Below, in pieces: positions 35,271 through 47,639 of a DNA stretch of 64,000 bases. The notes under the pieces were generated by a model. That model was not told the DNA's origin and did no database searches. It worked only from the letters and a program-made list of their open reading frames with translations. This DNA is from Corbicula japonica (taxonomy: Eukaryota; Mollusca; Bivalvia; Venerida; Cyrenidae): NCBI GenBank assembly GCA_038501625.1, contig JAZAYU010000113.1, positions 744,001 to 808,000 on the forward strand. The letters are read 5' to 3'. A program made the position numbers and the translations under genes. Each line of letters begins with the position of its first letter. Positions within the stretch are counted from its first letter, which is position 1.

Positions 35271-36516
35271 GGGCTGTTTAAAAAAATGGCTGGTTTGGGT
35301 TTTCCTGTTATTAAAATGTACAACAAACAGTTACTTCCATTTTCCTACTTTGCACAGGTGTCTCATCATGCCCTTTAAAGATTTGTGAAGTTTCATCAAA
35401 ATAGCACAATCCGTTAAAAAAATATTCTAAAATAAAGGGCAAAAAATGTCAGGAGTGTGACAAAAAAGTGTGACACTTTTCAAAATCACATTTGTTCAGA
35501 CCATTATTTTACAAAAAGCTTGAGTAAAGACAAGTTTTAGTGTTGTTTTAGTTAAAGATGCATTTATAAGGCATCAAATAATGAAAAAATCAAGCATATT
35601 ATATTTAAAGTAATCAAAATATATGATATTAAGTCACTCGTGGTTGATTAGAAAATACCTCAAGAAAATCAATACCTCTTAGCTTTATAAATTTATAGGA
35701 CTTTTAAGATTAATAGTACATAAGAAATGTTTTGTGTATCATTAAGTTGCGTGTTTCTAGATGCAATAATAATAATATTATCACCTATATTGAAATTATA
35801 TTTGTCTGCAGCTCCCTTCAGGGAATGTCAGCTAAATTTGTCAGGAGTGTGACATTTTGCAAATATTGCAAAATTCTGTCAACATATCCTTTACATGAAA
35901 ACCAGAGCATGTATTTTCCTGGAAGTTTATGTCATGTTTTGTTAAATTGTGACAAACAGGAATGGCCTTAGTGAAACATTTTTGAGTACACTGCACTTAT
36001 GTGGTTGTCAGGAGTGTGACACACTTTTTTAACAAAATGAATTTTTTATCTTTATGCGATACCACAAGTTTTAAAGCACTTATATTTGATTCTTCAACAC
36101 GTATTTTAACAGAAATACACATTTAAATAATAAGAAACAGCAATACTTGTATTTTAAGCACATAAATTCAAATTCTTTGATTTATTCAATATAGTTCAAT
36201 AAAGCTCCATAAAATTTTTATCCTGCCACATATGGGTATAACTTGATTGATTTTGATCACTGAAAAGACTGTACAAACAAATGGACCAACCAGTTTGGAC
36301 TTTTTATGAACTTAAATTCTTTTCCTTTTTTTACTTCACTTGCCATTTTTCAAATGACAATATCTCAGCAACCAGCTGACCAATTTCAAAAATCTTTTCA
36401 GTTTTGTACTCAGTTTCAATAAGCAAAAAATGCAGAATAACAAGTTTGGAATTTGAACGAACTTTATTTTTTCACTATTTTTTCACTTTTCCAGCCATTT
36501 TTTTTTGAAACAGCCC
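35271..36516. mobile_element. DNA transposon (non-coding), TIR gggctgtttmaaaaaa, inserted in unit C intron
   Basis: The left end is gggctgtttaaaaaaatggc; the right end, read on minus, is gggctgtttcaaaaaaaaat followed by ggctgg. The flanks carry the direct repeat (c)atgtatg, 7-8 bp. The interior has 'gtcaggagtgtgaca' repeated several times and no transposase-like frame. It is absent from the introns of A and D, so it inserted after the units diverged. Confidence 0.85.
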
Positions 36517-36779
36517 ATGTATGCCCCGCAGTCCCTGCAGTCAGTGCCCTCATTCTCTTATTGACTCAGTTAGGATAAAACACAACACTTGAACATGAAC
36601 CTTTTCCTGATTAGATCACAAATAAGACACCGAAATGATCGTTAAAAGATTGAAATTACCTCCTAAGAAAGAATAATAAATACATTTATGAATGCTAATA
36701 TAAAGAAGACCTATATTTAATAAAGCAAACAGAAAATACTTCCAATTTTTGTTCATCATAAACTATTTAAAGAGCTTAC

Positions 36780-36800
36780 CTTGGTTTATTAGCAAGCACA
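36780..36800 (-). promoter_or_regulatory. 5' non-coding exon end of unit C (conserved with D and A)
   Basis: The minus strand reads ttctgtgcttgctaataaac caag before the donor GTAAGC. It is closely matched in D and partly in A. The transcription start is not defined; no clear TATA box in this copy. Confidence 0.5.
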
Positions 36801-36999
36801 GAACATCTTATTCTATTTTTTTATTCTTAATTTTAAGGATAAATCATTTAAGAGTTTTAGTCGGTAAGTGTGAATTGGTTAGCTAATATATACAATTTAA
36901 ATCATAAATTGCAAATTCAGCCTAGGTACTGATAAGTAATTTTTCTGTCATTCCCAGTAAGGTGCTAAACAGTTAGAAACCTTGTGATCACCTTTTTGA

Positions 37000-38070
37000 G
37001 CTCACACAATTGCATTTTCCCACTAAATGTGTTAATCGAATAGAACATTAATAAAGAAATTTTATAAAATCGAAGATGATAAAGAATGAATAGAAAATTG
37101 AGATTTAGTCAAGAAAGAAACTATTTAACAAAACATATTGTTATAAATATATTCCAATTTTGGTCCTGTGGACGACATTTACCTCCAGCGATTGGTGGAA
37201 CAAATTGTGTGTGAGAAAGTATTTGTCTTGCTTGAGGTTTAGAATATGCATAAACAAAGAATAATTTGTCAAAAAATATTCAGACAACTTAAGACAGGAA
37301 TCTGCACAAATTACAAAATTTAATGTGGATCAAAATGACACGTGATATGATGACCAAGATATACTATATAAAATCTCCACAAATGAAGCAAAACAAAAGT
37401 TGGTCTAATTTTTGTTACGGGCTTGACTAAATTGTGTCAGAGAATCTCCTGAACAGCCGACTTTTATTATCTGTAACAATTTGCTTATTCACTTAATATT
37501 ACTATATCAATATTACCTTTGGTGGAAACAATGGTGTGGACAACGTGAATAAAGAGATTTAAAAAGGTGAAATACTTTAAAGAGACTGATGATTGTTAAA
37601 TCTTTTGTTCATATCTTACTGAGATATCCTTTGTTGTACCAGTATTAGAAAACTTATCTGACAAGAGTCACGTACTAACCGAATGAGATAAAACTAACAT
37701 ATTTAAACTTATCCCACACGTTGTTGCGATCAAATTGTATCATAGGATGAAAAAAGTTGATCCAATTAATGCATAAAAAAGCCGTTCACAAACTGTGAAT
37801 AACGCTGTGCTTAGTGGCATAACTGTGAAATACATTTTTTGTAGTTGAATCGATGTGCAAATTTGTTTTGAATGAATTGCTTTGAAAAGACACTGTCATT
37901 GCCCTCCCAAAAGCAATGCTACTGGTATATTAATTTCATTCTCATTTTTTTATGAACAACCCTGCAATAATTTGCTATTTGTGTTGTTTGGTGGTTTTCA
38001 GAGTAACGTTTTCATCTTTTTTTATCACCCTCGTTTGTGCCTTAAGTCACACCGTACATCCATTATCATA
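37000..38070. other. No gene recognised upstream of unit C
   Basis: AT-rich. The stretch around 36,925-36,975 resembles the 'cagt..tagtaaggtgcta' minisatellite unit found upstream of D, indicating that the duplicated segment extended this far. Nothing else was identified. Confidence 0.4.
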
Positions 38071-38079
38071 AACCATCTT

Positions 38080-38300
38080 TTGACGCCGGTGAGCACGATA
38101 CAAATTTGTGTAAACATTGAGTATGGCTCAACCCAGGGCTAAGCGGTGTGGACAGGAATATGTATTTCCATTACTGCCTATCAACAGGGTAATTCAAACC
38201 CAGCCTGCAACATATTGGTATATGACGTGTTCAGTGGTTATCAGAGTTCCTCATTTATCTATTTAAAATTAGGTAATAATAAAAAGCTTCCGGTGATATA
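38080..38300. repeat. Dispersed repeat (family of 22,480 and 40,715)
   Basis: Contains 'gagcacgatacaaat', 'gctcaacccagggctaagcg' and 'aacccagcctgcaac', shared with 40,715-41,170. Confidence 0.55.
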
Positions 38301-39309
38301 TCGCAGGAGTTATCACGGGGCGGACAGGGCGAAGCCCCAAGTGATAAAATATATCTACGCATCTGAACGACGGCCTGTGATAAATCCCTCTATATAACCG
38401 GAAGATATTTATTTCCAATTTGACACTACTTAATTGAGTGAACAATTGAAATAAGTTTGACCCAATTTTTACGCAATGAGTTATAAACGCAAATGGGGTA
38501 TGAGTTCAGCTGTAAGCGTTTATACACTAAACACCTTCATAGTCCAAAGATTTATGATAATTCAAAGATTGAATAATAAACTTGAATAAATGTCCATCAA
38601 ACCGCGTATCTAGTACTCTCCAGTCTTCTTTCGATCCATATTTTTCATTCCGCGTCGTTTAAATGGCGCGTTTAATGTCACCTTTAACGTTGACTCAAAA
38701 TAGCGGAAAACAGTTATAGTATTATTATATGCTAATATATAAATTATATATAATTATATAACTTCGATATCATCATATTACGCGCGGGTTAAAATTTCGC
38801 ATATTATGTGCTATCGTAAATGTGCGAAATTAAATCCAAGCGAAAAAACAATCGTCACGCAATATGTTTATTCCGACCGCTAATTACGAATAACCGTGCC
38901 CACGCGCGGTGATATACATGTATCCTATGTTTTGTCATTGTTAATTCAGAGGAAATAACGTCGAGTCGTGTTAGAATAATTATTGACAATACAACACAAT
39001 ACATTATCAAATGAAAACAAATTTTAAAAGGTATTTAAGATCACGCGTGATGCAGGATGACAAAAGGCTGAACTATAGACCATGTTTAAAGTCTGCAAAT
39101 GGATCAGAGTCCTCTGCATCGGAAAGCCAGTAAGCGTTGTTCTCTAATGACGTGTTACATATATCTGTCACCAATGACATATTTAGATGAAATATTAAAG
39201 ATAAACAAAGATAAATAAGTAGTATTGGTATTTTCAAATGCCAAGCTATCCCCAATCAGTGTAAATGCTTTCAAGCCGAAAAGAAAGATTCGTAATAAAT
39301 TATTGTTGC

Positions 39310-39400
39310 AGAATCGGACAAATATCATAATCGATTATCGAATCGATATTCCTAGAAGAAATCGATTTAAATCGGAAAATAATCGAAAACTTTGACACAG
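39310..39400. repeat. hAT-like 'atcgattatcg' terminal-type sequence (left of a possible pair)
   Basis: 'ataatcgattatcgaatcga' followed by 'aaatcgatttaaatcgg' resembles the subterminal palindromes of many hAT MITEs. A related, inverted block lies at 40,555-40,650, giving a possible 1.3-kb element. The outermost bases do not match well enough to define ends. Confidence 0.4.
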
Positions 39401-40554
39401 GCTTTGAAGGTTAATATCTGTGTTTCGCTATGCATCTTTAATGTTTAATTATGTTCTTTAAACTAGTTACTTTAAATGTAAATAAGACAATTGAAAGAAT
39501 CAATTCAATTAAACACTTTACAGTCATTATGTAAATAACAGAACCTACATTCTTGAACAACTATAATGTTAACTTGAAAATCTACAGAAGGTTAGTCTGG
39601 GTGCTATGTCGTGTGACATTAATGCTTTGCCCTATTTTGGGAGTTATTTTTCTCAAAAACTAATTATGTAAAGGACTACAAATACATTGTGACCTTAAGC
39701 AGCAAGCTGCAATTTCAAAGGCATTGAAAAGTATGAGCAAAATAATACAGTGCTTTTTTCTGCGAGAAATCAAGAACAAAAACACATAAACTAAGTACTT
39801 TAAATTCTGCTGGTAAAATTTCCATGCTAGTTTAGTTTCAAAGTTGAAGCAGAATTCTAATAGAATTCAGTATGAAAGTGCATCAACATGATCTTGGATT
39901 GATGACTGAACATGTTCAATTGTTAATGCATTTGTAAATTATGATAGCATCACATACAGATGTAATCCCATTTGGTAGTAAAGTATTTAAATACATGTAG
40001 TCACTATTCAAGAGACAACTACACCCTTTTACTTGAACCTTTATTTGCTAACAATTTCAGACACAATCATAGTATTGGGATATTGGTTGCAAATCATGAA
40101 CAATCATTGGCTGGAATTATTCGCCACTTCCAATGTGATTTCATTGATAAGAACCAATTTATGAAACAGCTTAGTGTATCATTCACAAAATGGTAGTAGC
40201 TTACAAAATTACCCCTTACTGTTGTGTGCTTGTTGCCACTTTAAACATAAAATTTGGAGTTTTAAAGATAAAAAATTACATCTTTCAATTTTTTTTTCAT
40301 GTACTAAACATTGAATGAAAATAGGATGAAAGAACAATGCTTTGCAAAAAATATATCCAGTCAAAAGTGGAACAAATCAAATGTGTGTGCATCAAAATGC
40401 AAAAATCTGCACCTATTTGAATCCCTGCAACCCCCAAAACAGGTTGTAAATGGAAATAAATACCTACAAGGTCAACAAAATTTATGACTTGTACAAATAA
40501 ATGACTACAATATGCCTTATAAAGTTTTACTTAACTGACAGTGGTAAACATCTA

Positions 40555-40650
40555 TATAAATCGATTATGAGGGAATGACATCGATTATCAAATCGAAAAG
40601 GCATTCATAGACGATTAAGCGATTTTAATCGATAATCGTTACATCACAAA
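40555..40650. repeat. hAT-like terminal sequence (right of a possible pair)
   Basis: The minus strand reads tgtgatgtaacgattatcga then ttaaaatcg, a typical hAT-type end. No target duplication was identified. Confidence 0.45.
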
Positions 40651-40714
40651 TTTCGTATATCGTAACAAAGACTTTTTTCTGACTATCTACTTACATAACT
40701 GTCCATGAACTGCT

Positions 40715-41170
40715 CAATCAAACCGAGCCTGCAATATTTCCATATTTGATTGTTCGATGTCTTTCAAAGTTCCCGTTTCATCTATTTCAATATCACATTA
40801 GCGTTGTTATTGCCGAGTGGCGGCTGCTAAAAGTTTCCCCTTTCATTCAATCGGTGCTGTTATCAGTTACGTCCTTTGAAGGTCGTTGAGCACGATATTT
40901 TAGTTGTGCTCAACCCGGGGCTAAGCGGCTTGGGAAGTTATATGCATTTCTTTTACTGCCCATGAACGGGCGCAGTCAAACCGAGCATGCACTATTTTCA
41001 TATTTGTCGTGTTCGGTGGCTTTCAAAGTTCCTCTTTATTAACCATGCTCTCTCCCTCTCTTCATCTTGACTGTGTGGGGAGGCTGTTTTCTGAATGTGG
41101 CGATTCCTGATATGCATATTTCACCTTTTCGTATATTTCACTATCAGAAAGTTCCCGTTTCATCTATTTG
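40715..41170. repeat. Dispersed repeat, longest copy in window
   Basis: It contains two internal copies of the 'caaaccgagc.tgca.tatttt..atattt' block and the 'gctcaacccggggctaagcg' block. It then carries 'gtgtggggaggctg' and 'ctgatatgcatatttcacc', which recur at 53,520 and, inverted, at 27,095. Confidence 0.6.
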
Positions 41171-42429
41171 CATAATAAAGAAATCTAAACAGTTATGAAC
41201 ATGATGAAGGTACCATAAAACAGGCATCTTGCTATGGTGAAACCATTATGGATATGTTGAGTGTTTATTAAAGGGAATTTACTGTATTAAATATTGACAT
41301 TAGTTGAAAATGATTTACTTCTCATATGAATAAAAACGTATTTTCGAAAAAGACTTTGAATTATTACTGTCTTGTTTTAGTGAACATTAAAAAGATTTCT
41401 CTCCTTTAGGTTAATATTAGCACATACGCAGTATTGATTAACCTAGTGTACAGCTGTGTAAGAATACCTCCTTGCCAAGTTGATCATCACCATTACTTAA
41501 CTGACCGAGCTTTACTCCGACAAATGTGACAAATTTGATGTACTATCTGCATCACAGTTGATCACCATCATTTGGGAAGAGAAACATGGTTTCTGACTTT
41601 GCAAAGGAATTTTGGTCCAAGTAAATACATTACAGTTACGGCTGGTTCATAACCAAAGTGTCATCAAAGAACCAACTGTACAGTCAAGATCATAGGTTAC
41701 TGGACATCATAGATACCACTGTGTTCGGCTACTTCATTGCCAAGTTGATCATCACCACTACAAAACTTTATGCGTGCTGGACACATATGTCATGATTATT
41801 ATAGATAATGCAAAAAAGTAACATTTGTTCAAGTAAATACCTCGTCCCAGCTACTGTATAGTGGGAAATCAAGTAGTCCATACTCTATTGTAACTCGAGT
41901 GAAATAATTACCATGTAACTATAGATACAAATTCGAAAACTTGAAAAGAAGAAAATTTCTAAATAATGGTAAGTGAATTTAAAGCTTAAATAAAATCTAA
42001 AGCTACTGTCATACATGTCAAATGTTGTTTCAAGCATGTGACCGTTAAGCCTTTACTCTTTAGATATTACTTCAATCATATAGGTGAACACAGTAGATAT
42101 CAGCTGGCACATCCGTGCTACACTGTTCGCGTTTATATTTATTAGGGTATTTCTGAACAAGAGCCGAACAGAATTAATCCAGATGAGAATACATGGGTCA
42201 TCTGGACCTTTACTGTTCGCCTATGTCATAAAAGAAGTTTCGATGCAGTAAAGGTAAATTATGCAATCATCAATTTGCTTGATATAAGCTTTGTCTGCTT
42301 CTTCGTTTAACAAGAAGCTGATAAACGTTTTTTAATACAATGATAGTTTCAAAGTATATAATACAAATTCGAAGACATCACGGGAAATTTGTTTTTAGTG
42401 GTATTTTATTTGCTTTTTTAAAACATTTG

Positions 42430-43375
42430 TTTTAACCAGGGTTTTAACGAAAATCCTGGTTACAAGATTGGGGTATGGCGGGTGGCATTAAACTGGGGGT
42501 TTCCGATTGATAACTTCTGTTAGGATGAACCAATCTTAATGACACTTTAGCTAACATGAAGACTTTGGGATTGCATTTGGGCCCGATCGGGTCAAGGTCA
42601 ACTTCACAGTTGCTCAAACAGAAATTCAGTTTTCTCTCAATAAATTGAGTTTGCTTTGACCTAATGACTCAATACTTGGTGTTTAGTAGCTTACATCAAG
42701 AGACAGATTGGGATTGCTACCCAGGTGTCTCCTACCAAGGTAAAGGTCAAGTTGCTAAAAATAGAATTTCAGTTTCCACTCAAAAACTTTAGATTGTTTC
42801 GGCCTATCGATTCCATATCGATATGGGTAGCTTATATCAAGAAACTGCTTGGAATTTTTATCCATGTGTCTCTAATCAAGGTCAATGCCACTATTGCTAA
42901 AAGTAGAAATTCAGTGTCCGCTCAATAACTTGAGTTACTTAAAAATACAAATTCACTTTCCACGTAATTACTTGAGCAAGCCGTGACCTATTAACACCCA
43001 ACTTGGTGTGTGGGTTTGCTTTTATCAAGACGCAACTTGGGATTGCTACCTAGATGTCTGTGATTAAGGTCAACGTTTATAAAAATAGAAATTCAGTTTC
43101 CACGTAATAAAATTTTACTTTGACAAAGTGACACTAATGTTAGTGTGTGGGTAAGTAATATCAAGACGCTACACAGGATTGCTACCCAGGTCTCTATGAT
43201 CAAGATCAAGGTAATTGTTGCTTAAGTTGGAAATTCGGATTCCACTTAATTACTTGAGTAAGCTTTAACCTATTGACACCAAACTTGGTGTTATGTAGCT
43301 ATTATCAAGCAACTCTGTATTGTACAAATGTCTATGCTAAGTGGTTGAAAACCTGTTTTCGTCGCATCGCGACGC
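42430..43375. repeat. Tandem repeat array, unit about 150 bp, about 5 copies
   Basis: Each unit has 'aaggtcaa', 'ttgctaaaaatagaaattc', 'cttgag', 'tgaccta' and 'cttgggattgctaccca'. It is related to the array in the 6,900-8,886 element through the 'aaggtcaaggtcactgtt.ctaaaaatagaa' core. A small hairpin (aaccaggg...cctggtt) lies at its left edge near 42,433-42,460. Confidence 0.75.
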
Positions 43376-43388
43376 TGTTTTTATTATA

Positions 43389-43948
43389 CACTCAACAAAA
43401 GTTCTAATTGGTCACTTTTTGTCCGTAATTTTTTATTAGAAAGACATTGAATTCACTCTTTATTTATGATCATATGCCAACAACAGTCTTCAAATTAAGC
43501 TTTGATCTTGTAATACTTGATTTTTGAACAGTTTGGCAAGAGTTATACTTAATTTTGCTAAAATGCATTTCTTGCATAAAAAGGTCAAGCAAACAGAAAT
43601 TTGCTCTTAATTCATTGTTTTGTTTTAAAAGAACCCCTCATTAATAGGAAAAACAAAACACATAATTTATCAATAGCACATTTGGTTAAATAAACCCATT
43701 TCAAAGTATCTAATTTTAAAATTACCTCCCTTTCAATGAAAGACTGTTCTAATTTTGACCCTGCAGTGTAAGTAAATGATATTGGATTCATTTAAGAAAA
43801 CAATCAATAAAGATTAAAAAGACATTAGATAATTGATTTCAAGACAAAACAGTTCTTTCCACAACCTCTCTTGACGTAGGGAAGAAACAAAACCAGCATA
43901 CATTGTAAACATATACAATTTATGACCAATTAGAACTTTGGTTGAGTG
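43389..43948. mobile_element. Tc1/mariner-like MITE, TIR cactcaacmaaagttctaat, TA target
   Basis: Inverted ends cactcaacaaaagttctaat on the left and cactcaaccaaagttctaat read from the right, both continuing tggtca and flanked by TA. The 560-bp interior is AT-rich with no transposase. Confidence 0.82.
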
Positions 43949-44099
43949 TATATGGAAAGATTTAATAAAGATCAAGTAATAAAATATTACGTTAATAACG
44001 TTATTTGTACAGCAAAACAAGCATCATAAGCAATAAATTCTGCTGAACTTTATATCGTAATTTTAAGGACTCACGTCAGCTTTCCAAAGAGATATATTC

Positions 44100-45240
44100 C
44101 TGCAACGTTCAAAATATTTTTTGCGTTTTTTTGTTTTGTTTTCAGTTTCGGGAATCCTTTCCTAGATGAAAGAACTATTTTAAGCACCATTGTATCAACG
44201 CTGCAGAAACATTGTATAATGGTAATCAAAATCACAGGAAGCTTAATTTCCATCAGTAGACACCCAATGATTACAATGACAAGACAGTCATACTTCAAAA
44301 TTATTTATGCCATTTAGAGTTTATAGACAAATTCTAACTTAAATTTTGCAATTTCTCCTACTGCATGCTATTTTACATAGAATCATCCTTAAAAAACCCC
44401 AATGTTTTTGCCTTTGACATTCTTTAATTGTTAATGCCACTACAATTAATAATGTTTGTATGACGTTTATTTGTGTTTAAAAGTAATTATATATTTCTTA
44501 TCACTGCCAGGATAACTTGAAGTATTATCATCTCGTACGACTTAACTGCTTTAAAGTATGAGTTCAATTGTAACATTATATTTTAGGAGTTTATTTTATC
44601 AATTACCATTATTTATTAACACATTAAAATCACTATATGTGCGTGTAATTTCACGAGATCTCTCTTACTATTTTGTTTCGTGTAAGCAAAGGCAAAAACA
44701 TTGGACTTTAATACTTTATTACTTGAAATGGTGTATTTGATTTAGTCTATACCACAAGATCTTTCTTACTATTTCGTCTCAGGTAATCCAAGACCAAATC
44801 GTACCATCTTAATAATTAACCAACCGAGTTGTGTACTTCTTAAATCTAGTTTTTAAAGTAATTAAATTTCCATCTATAAGTTTTACTGATTGTTCTGTGG
44901 GTTTTTGTTTGCGTGTCTTTTATCTATTATGTTGCGTCATTTGTAATTCTATATTGTATCTGTTCCATCTATGTACTGTAATTGTTGGAGGTATAAAGAA
45001 TATATCTATCTCCTCTACTTTGATTGTATTAAAAACCGGACACATGGTCTTTGGTTCTGACTACATTGTCATATTAAATAAACATTTTTTTTTTGTTTTG
45101 CCAACAAAGGCCATCGGTATTTTAGTGGAATTTGAAAACTTAGTCGGTCATGATTTTGAATAAGTCCATGAAGTATGACTGTTTTGTAATTGTGAACATT
45201 TTAAAGATTTCTCTCTTTAGGTAAATATTATTCGCGTTAC
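44100..45240. other. No gene recognised
   Basis: The open frame at 44,831-45,163 (+, 110 codons) encodes a hydrophobic, Cys- and Phe-rich sequence with no recognised motif or splice context. I treat it as chance. Confidence 0.4.
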
Positions 45241-45249
45241 AAATCTAGT

Positions 45250-45362
45250 CACTCTCTGTGAAGGAGATGTGTAAGCGGTCGGGAAAGAACAGTCAGGAGA
45301 GCACTTGCCCTGCAAGCGCCGGGTCCCTGGTTTGAGTTCCGGACTGGCTGCACATTTTTTAA
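45250..45362 (+). repeat. tRNA-derived SINE-like element
   Basis: 'ggagagcacttgccctgcaa' and 'ccctggtttgagttccgg' (B-box type), then a t-run and 'aacctg'. A diverged second copy of the preceding 'gagaagatgtgtaagc' block lies at 45,525-45,575. Confidence 0.6.
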
Positions 45363-45577
45363 CCTGTTAACCTGTGACATGTTTGGCGTGGGGCCGTTAC
45401 AACGTTGCTTGTATGTCTACGACGCACGCAATTGTTTATGGAAAGTAGCCTCTTAAATGCGATGACGAAATTCCAAGTTGTGGGGATGGGGAAATGTCGC
45501 GGTACGATTCTAATCACTACTTGGGGAGAAGATGTGTAAGCAGTGTGGAAAGCATATTCGTGAGAGCATCTGATTTA

Positions 45578-45815
45578 GCAGTACGATAATGATAACTCAG
45601 CAGTACGATTATGATAACGCAACATTACTTAAATGAACATTCGGCAGTGCTATAATGATAACGCGACAGTACGATAATGATAACGCAACGTTACGCGTAT
45701 GATATCTCGGCAATACGATAATGATAACTCAAAAGTACGGAGCTGATAACGCAACACTACTATAATGAACATTTGACTGTACGATAATAATAACTCGCCA
45801 GTTGAACAGATAACG
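45578..45815. repeat. Short tandem repeat, unit about 24 bp (acgataatgataac)
   Basis: About ten imperfect units of 'cagtacgataatgataac' followed by tc or gcaac, with drift toward the right edge. Confidence 0.8.
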
Positions 45816-46249
45816 CAACAGAGCAGCAGTGATTTTGTGAAAACAAGCTACCAAGTTAACGAGAACGCGTTGAAACAGTATCGATACGATGAAGAAAATA
45901 ATTATGACAATATATCGCATTTGGATCAGCGAGATCATCGCGTTTTCGTTATCATACTATCGCGTTTTCATCTTTTTTATTCGCGTTTTAATTTTCGTGA
46001 CTTTGTTTTTTAGCGATTTATCATAGCACTTTACTATCGAGTATTTCGTTTCAGATCAACACAGTCAAAGGCAATGGTTCTAACGGTTTACAGTAAAAAT
46101 AAGGGTTGTTATTACACATTCACACCGAAAGTTATATAAAATATAAATTTCTTCATTTCAAAATAGCTTATATTGAAGAAATGTTTTAATCTAAGGATAA
46201 ACTAATGTTTGCAAGCTCAGTTAAGTCTTATTCATGTTCTATTTCAAGA

Positions 46250-46420
46250 AAAACATACTTCCGGGTCTACTTTCGGTTTCAATGGAAAATCGTTTAAATA
46301 TACCTTTTCAAAACTGACATTAAAAATAATCCTCAATGGCAGACAGAAAAATAGCACCATGTGACTGTATTAAGTTTGGATGCTAAAATTATTTTGAAAA
46401 AATGCTTAATTTACATAGAA
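46250..46420. repeat. Dispersed repeat, pair of 58,290-58,480
   Basis: Shares 'tctactttcggtttcaa', 'ccttttcaaaact' and 'gcagac...gccatg'. The later block 'aggtggcaataagtatttt' near 46,825 is likewise matched near 58,475, so an element of unknown class is present in both places. Confidence 0.6.
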
Positions 46421-47639
46421 CAGATTCACACAAAAAGGAACTACCGTTTGCACAAGAATGTCTGTTTAGAGCTTCTAAAAAAGATACAGGTATCGCGTAA
46501 ACTTTACAATATTTTGGGGTCATCTGTCAAAATAATGTCAGAAATTTTAAGTAGTACATCGTTACCTCTTAACCGCAAGTAGACCCTTACTTATGTTTTT
46601 TTTTCTTGAATTTCTTGAAAACACTAACATTATTTTGACGAATTAGCACCAATGATTGTAGACAAGTATATTATCATTTCAAGTATGAGTAGTTTTAGTA
46701 TACTGACCATGAATTTCTCGTGCAACGGGGTTCCTTTTGTTTTAGTATGTGCTTGGTACTTAGAACATAAATTAGACTTAATATTATTACATCGTTAGAT
46801 AAAGACATTTTCACAAAATTTTAGGTGGCAATAAGTATTTTCCCCATAAGTAATTAGCCCGTTTTCGCCATTTGCAATGTTCGTGAAACCTTAATCTCCT
46901 CTAGCTGGGAAACCGACATCGGCCAATGCAAAAAGCATCCAAATCATGCCCACTTGTGTTTACCTGTAGGACAGTTTGTCTCTACATGTATAATGTAAAT
47001 CTTGTGTGATGGTATATGTGCATGTTTTGGCCCTAGATGGAACATTGAACTGAATGAATTGTTTACAACGAACATTGGACTGGATATTGTAATTAATTAT
47101 TTTGGATTTATTTAAGTGGAAAGTGCTTTATTTAGACACCCGGCTTAGACAACATAGCAGTACAACATTTTATAACTTTTCTAACAGAGAACATTTTTTC
47201 AACAATTGTCTCCTTTTATTATCAATATTCATCTGTTTGTAACAATATAATAACAGTTTATTGGGAAATTGTTGAACAAATGATAATTTAATTTTCACAG
47301 CTTATTATAAGTATAACTGTATTATGTGCAAGTATGAATTACATTAAGTTTTAATGCATTTTATCCATAATTTTCAAAATATTTAAGAAAACAACTTTAA
47401 CATTGAAATAATTTTTCAGCATTTAATCTACATGTTTTTTCCAACAAGAACAAGTACTTTACAACACAATAGTTTATATAATTATTTGATTGTCTTAAGG
47501 TTGCATATATGGAGGAAGTTCGGTGAACAGAAACGATACCTTGTGCCATATGATGACACTGAAAATGAATGTAAAAAGATATTTGTCTGCTGTAAAACGA
47601 ATGTTGCAAATCTGTTAATTCAACCATACTAATATCTTG

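Larger units (their letters stand above)
35100..36779 (-). other. 5'UTR intron of unit C, enlarged by a transposon
   Basis: The donor aaccaag|GTAAGC at 36,779/36,780 and the acceptor tttctttttag|GAAATG at 35,100 are both intact. Subtracting the 1.25-kb element at 35,271-36,516 leaves about 430 bp, the same as in A and D. It includes the motif relic at 35,165-35,240. Confidence 0.75.

Noticed and set aside
44831..45163. Possible 110-codon hydrophobic protein
   Set aside because: Hydrophobicity follows from t-rich DNA; no start context, motif or neighbour supports it.
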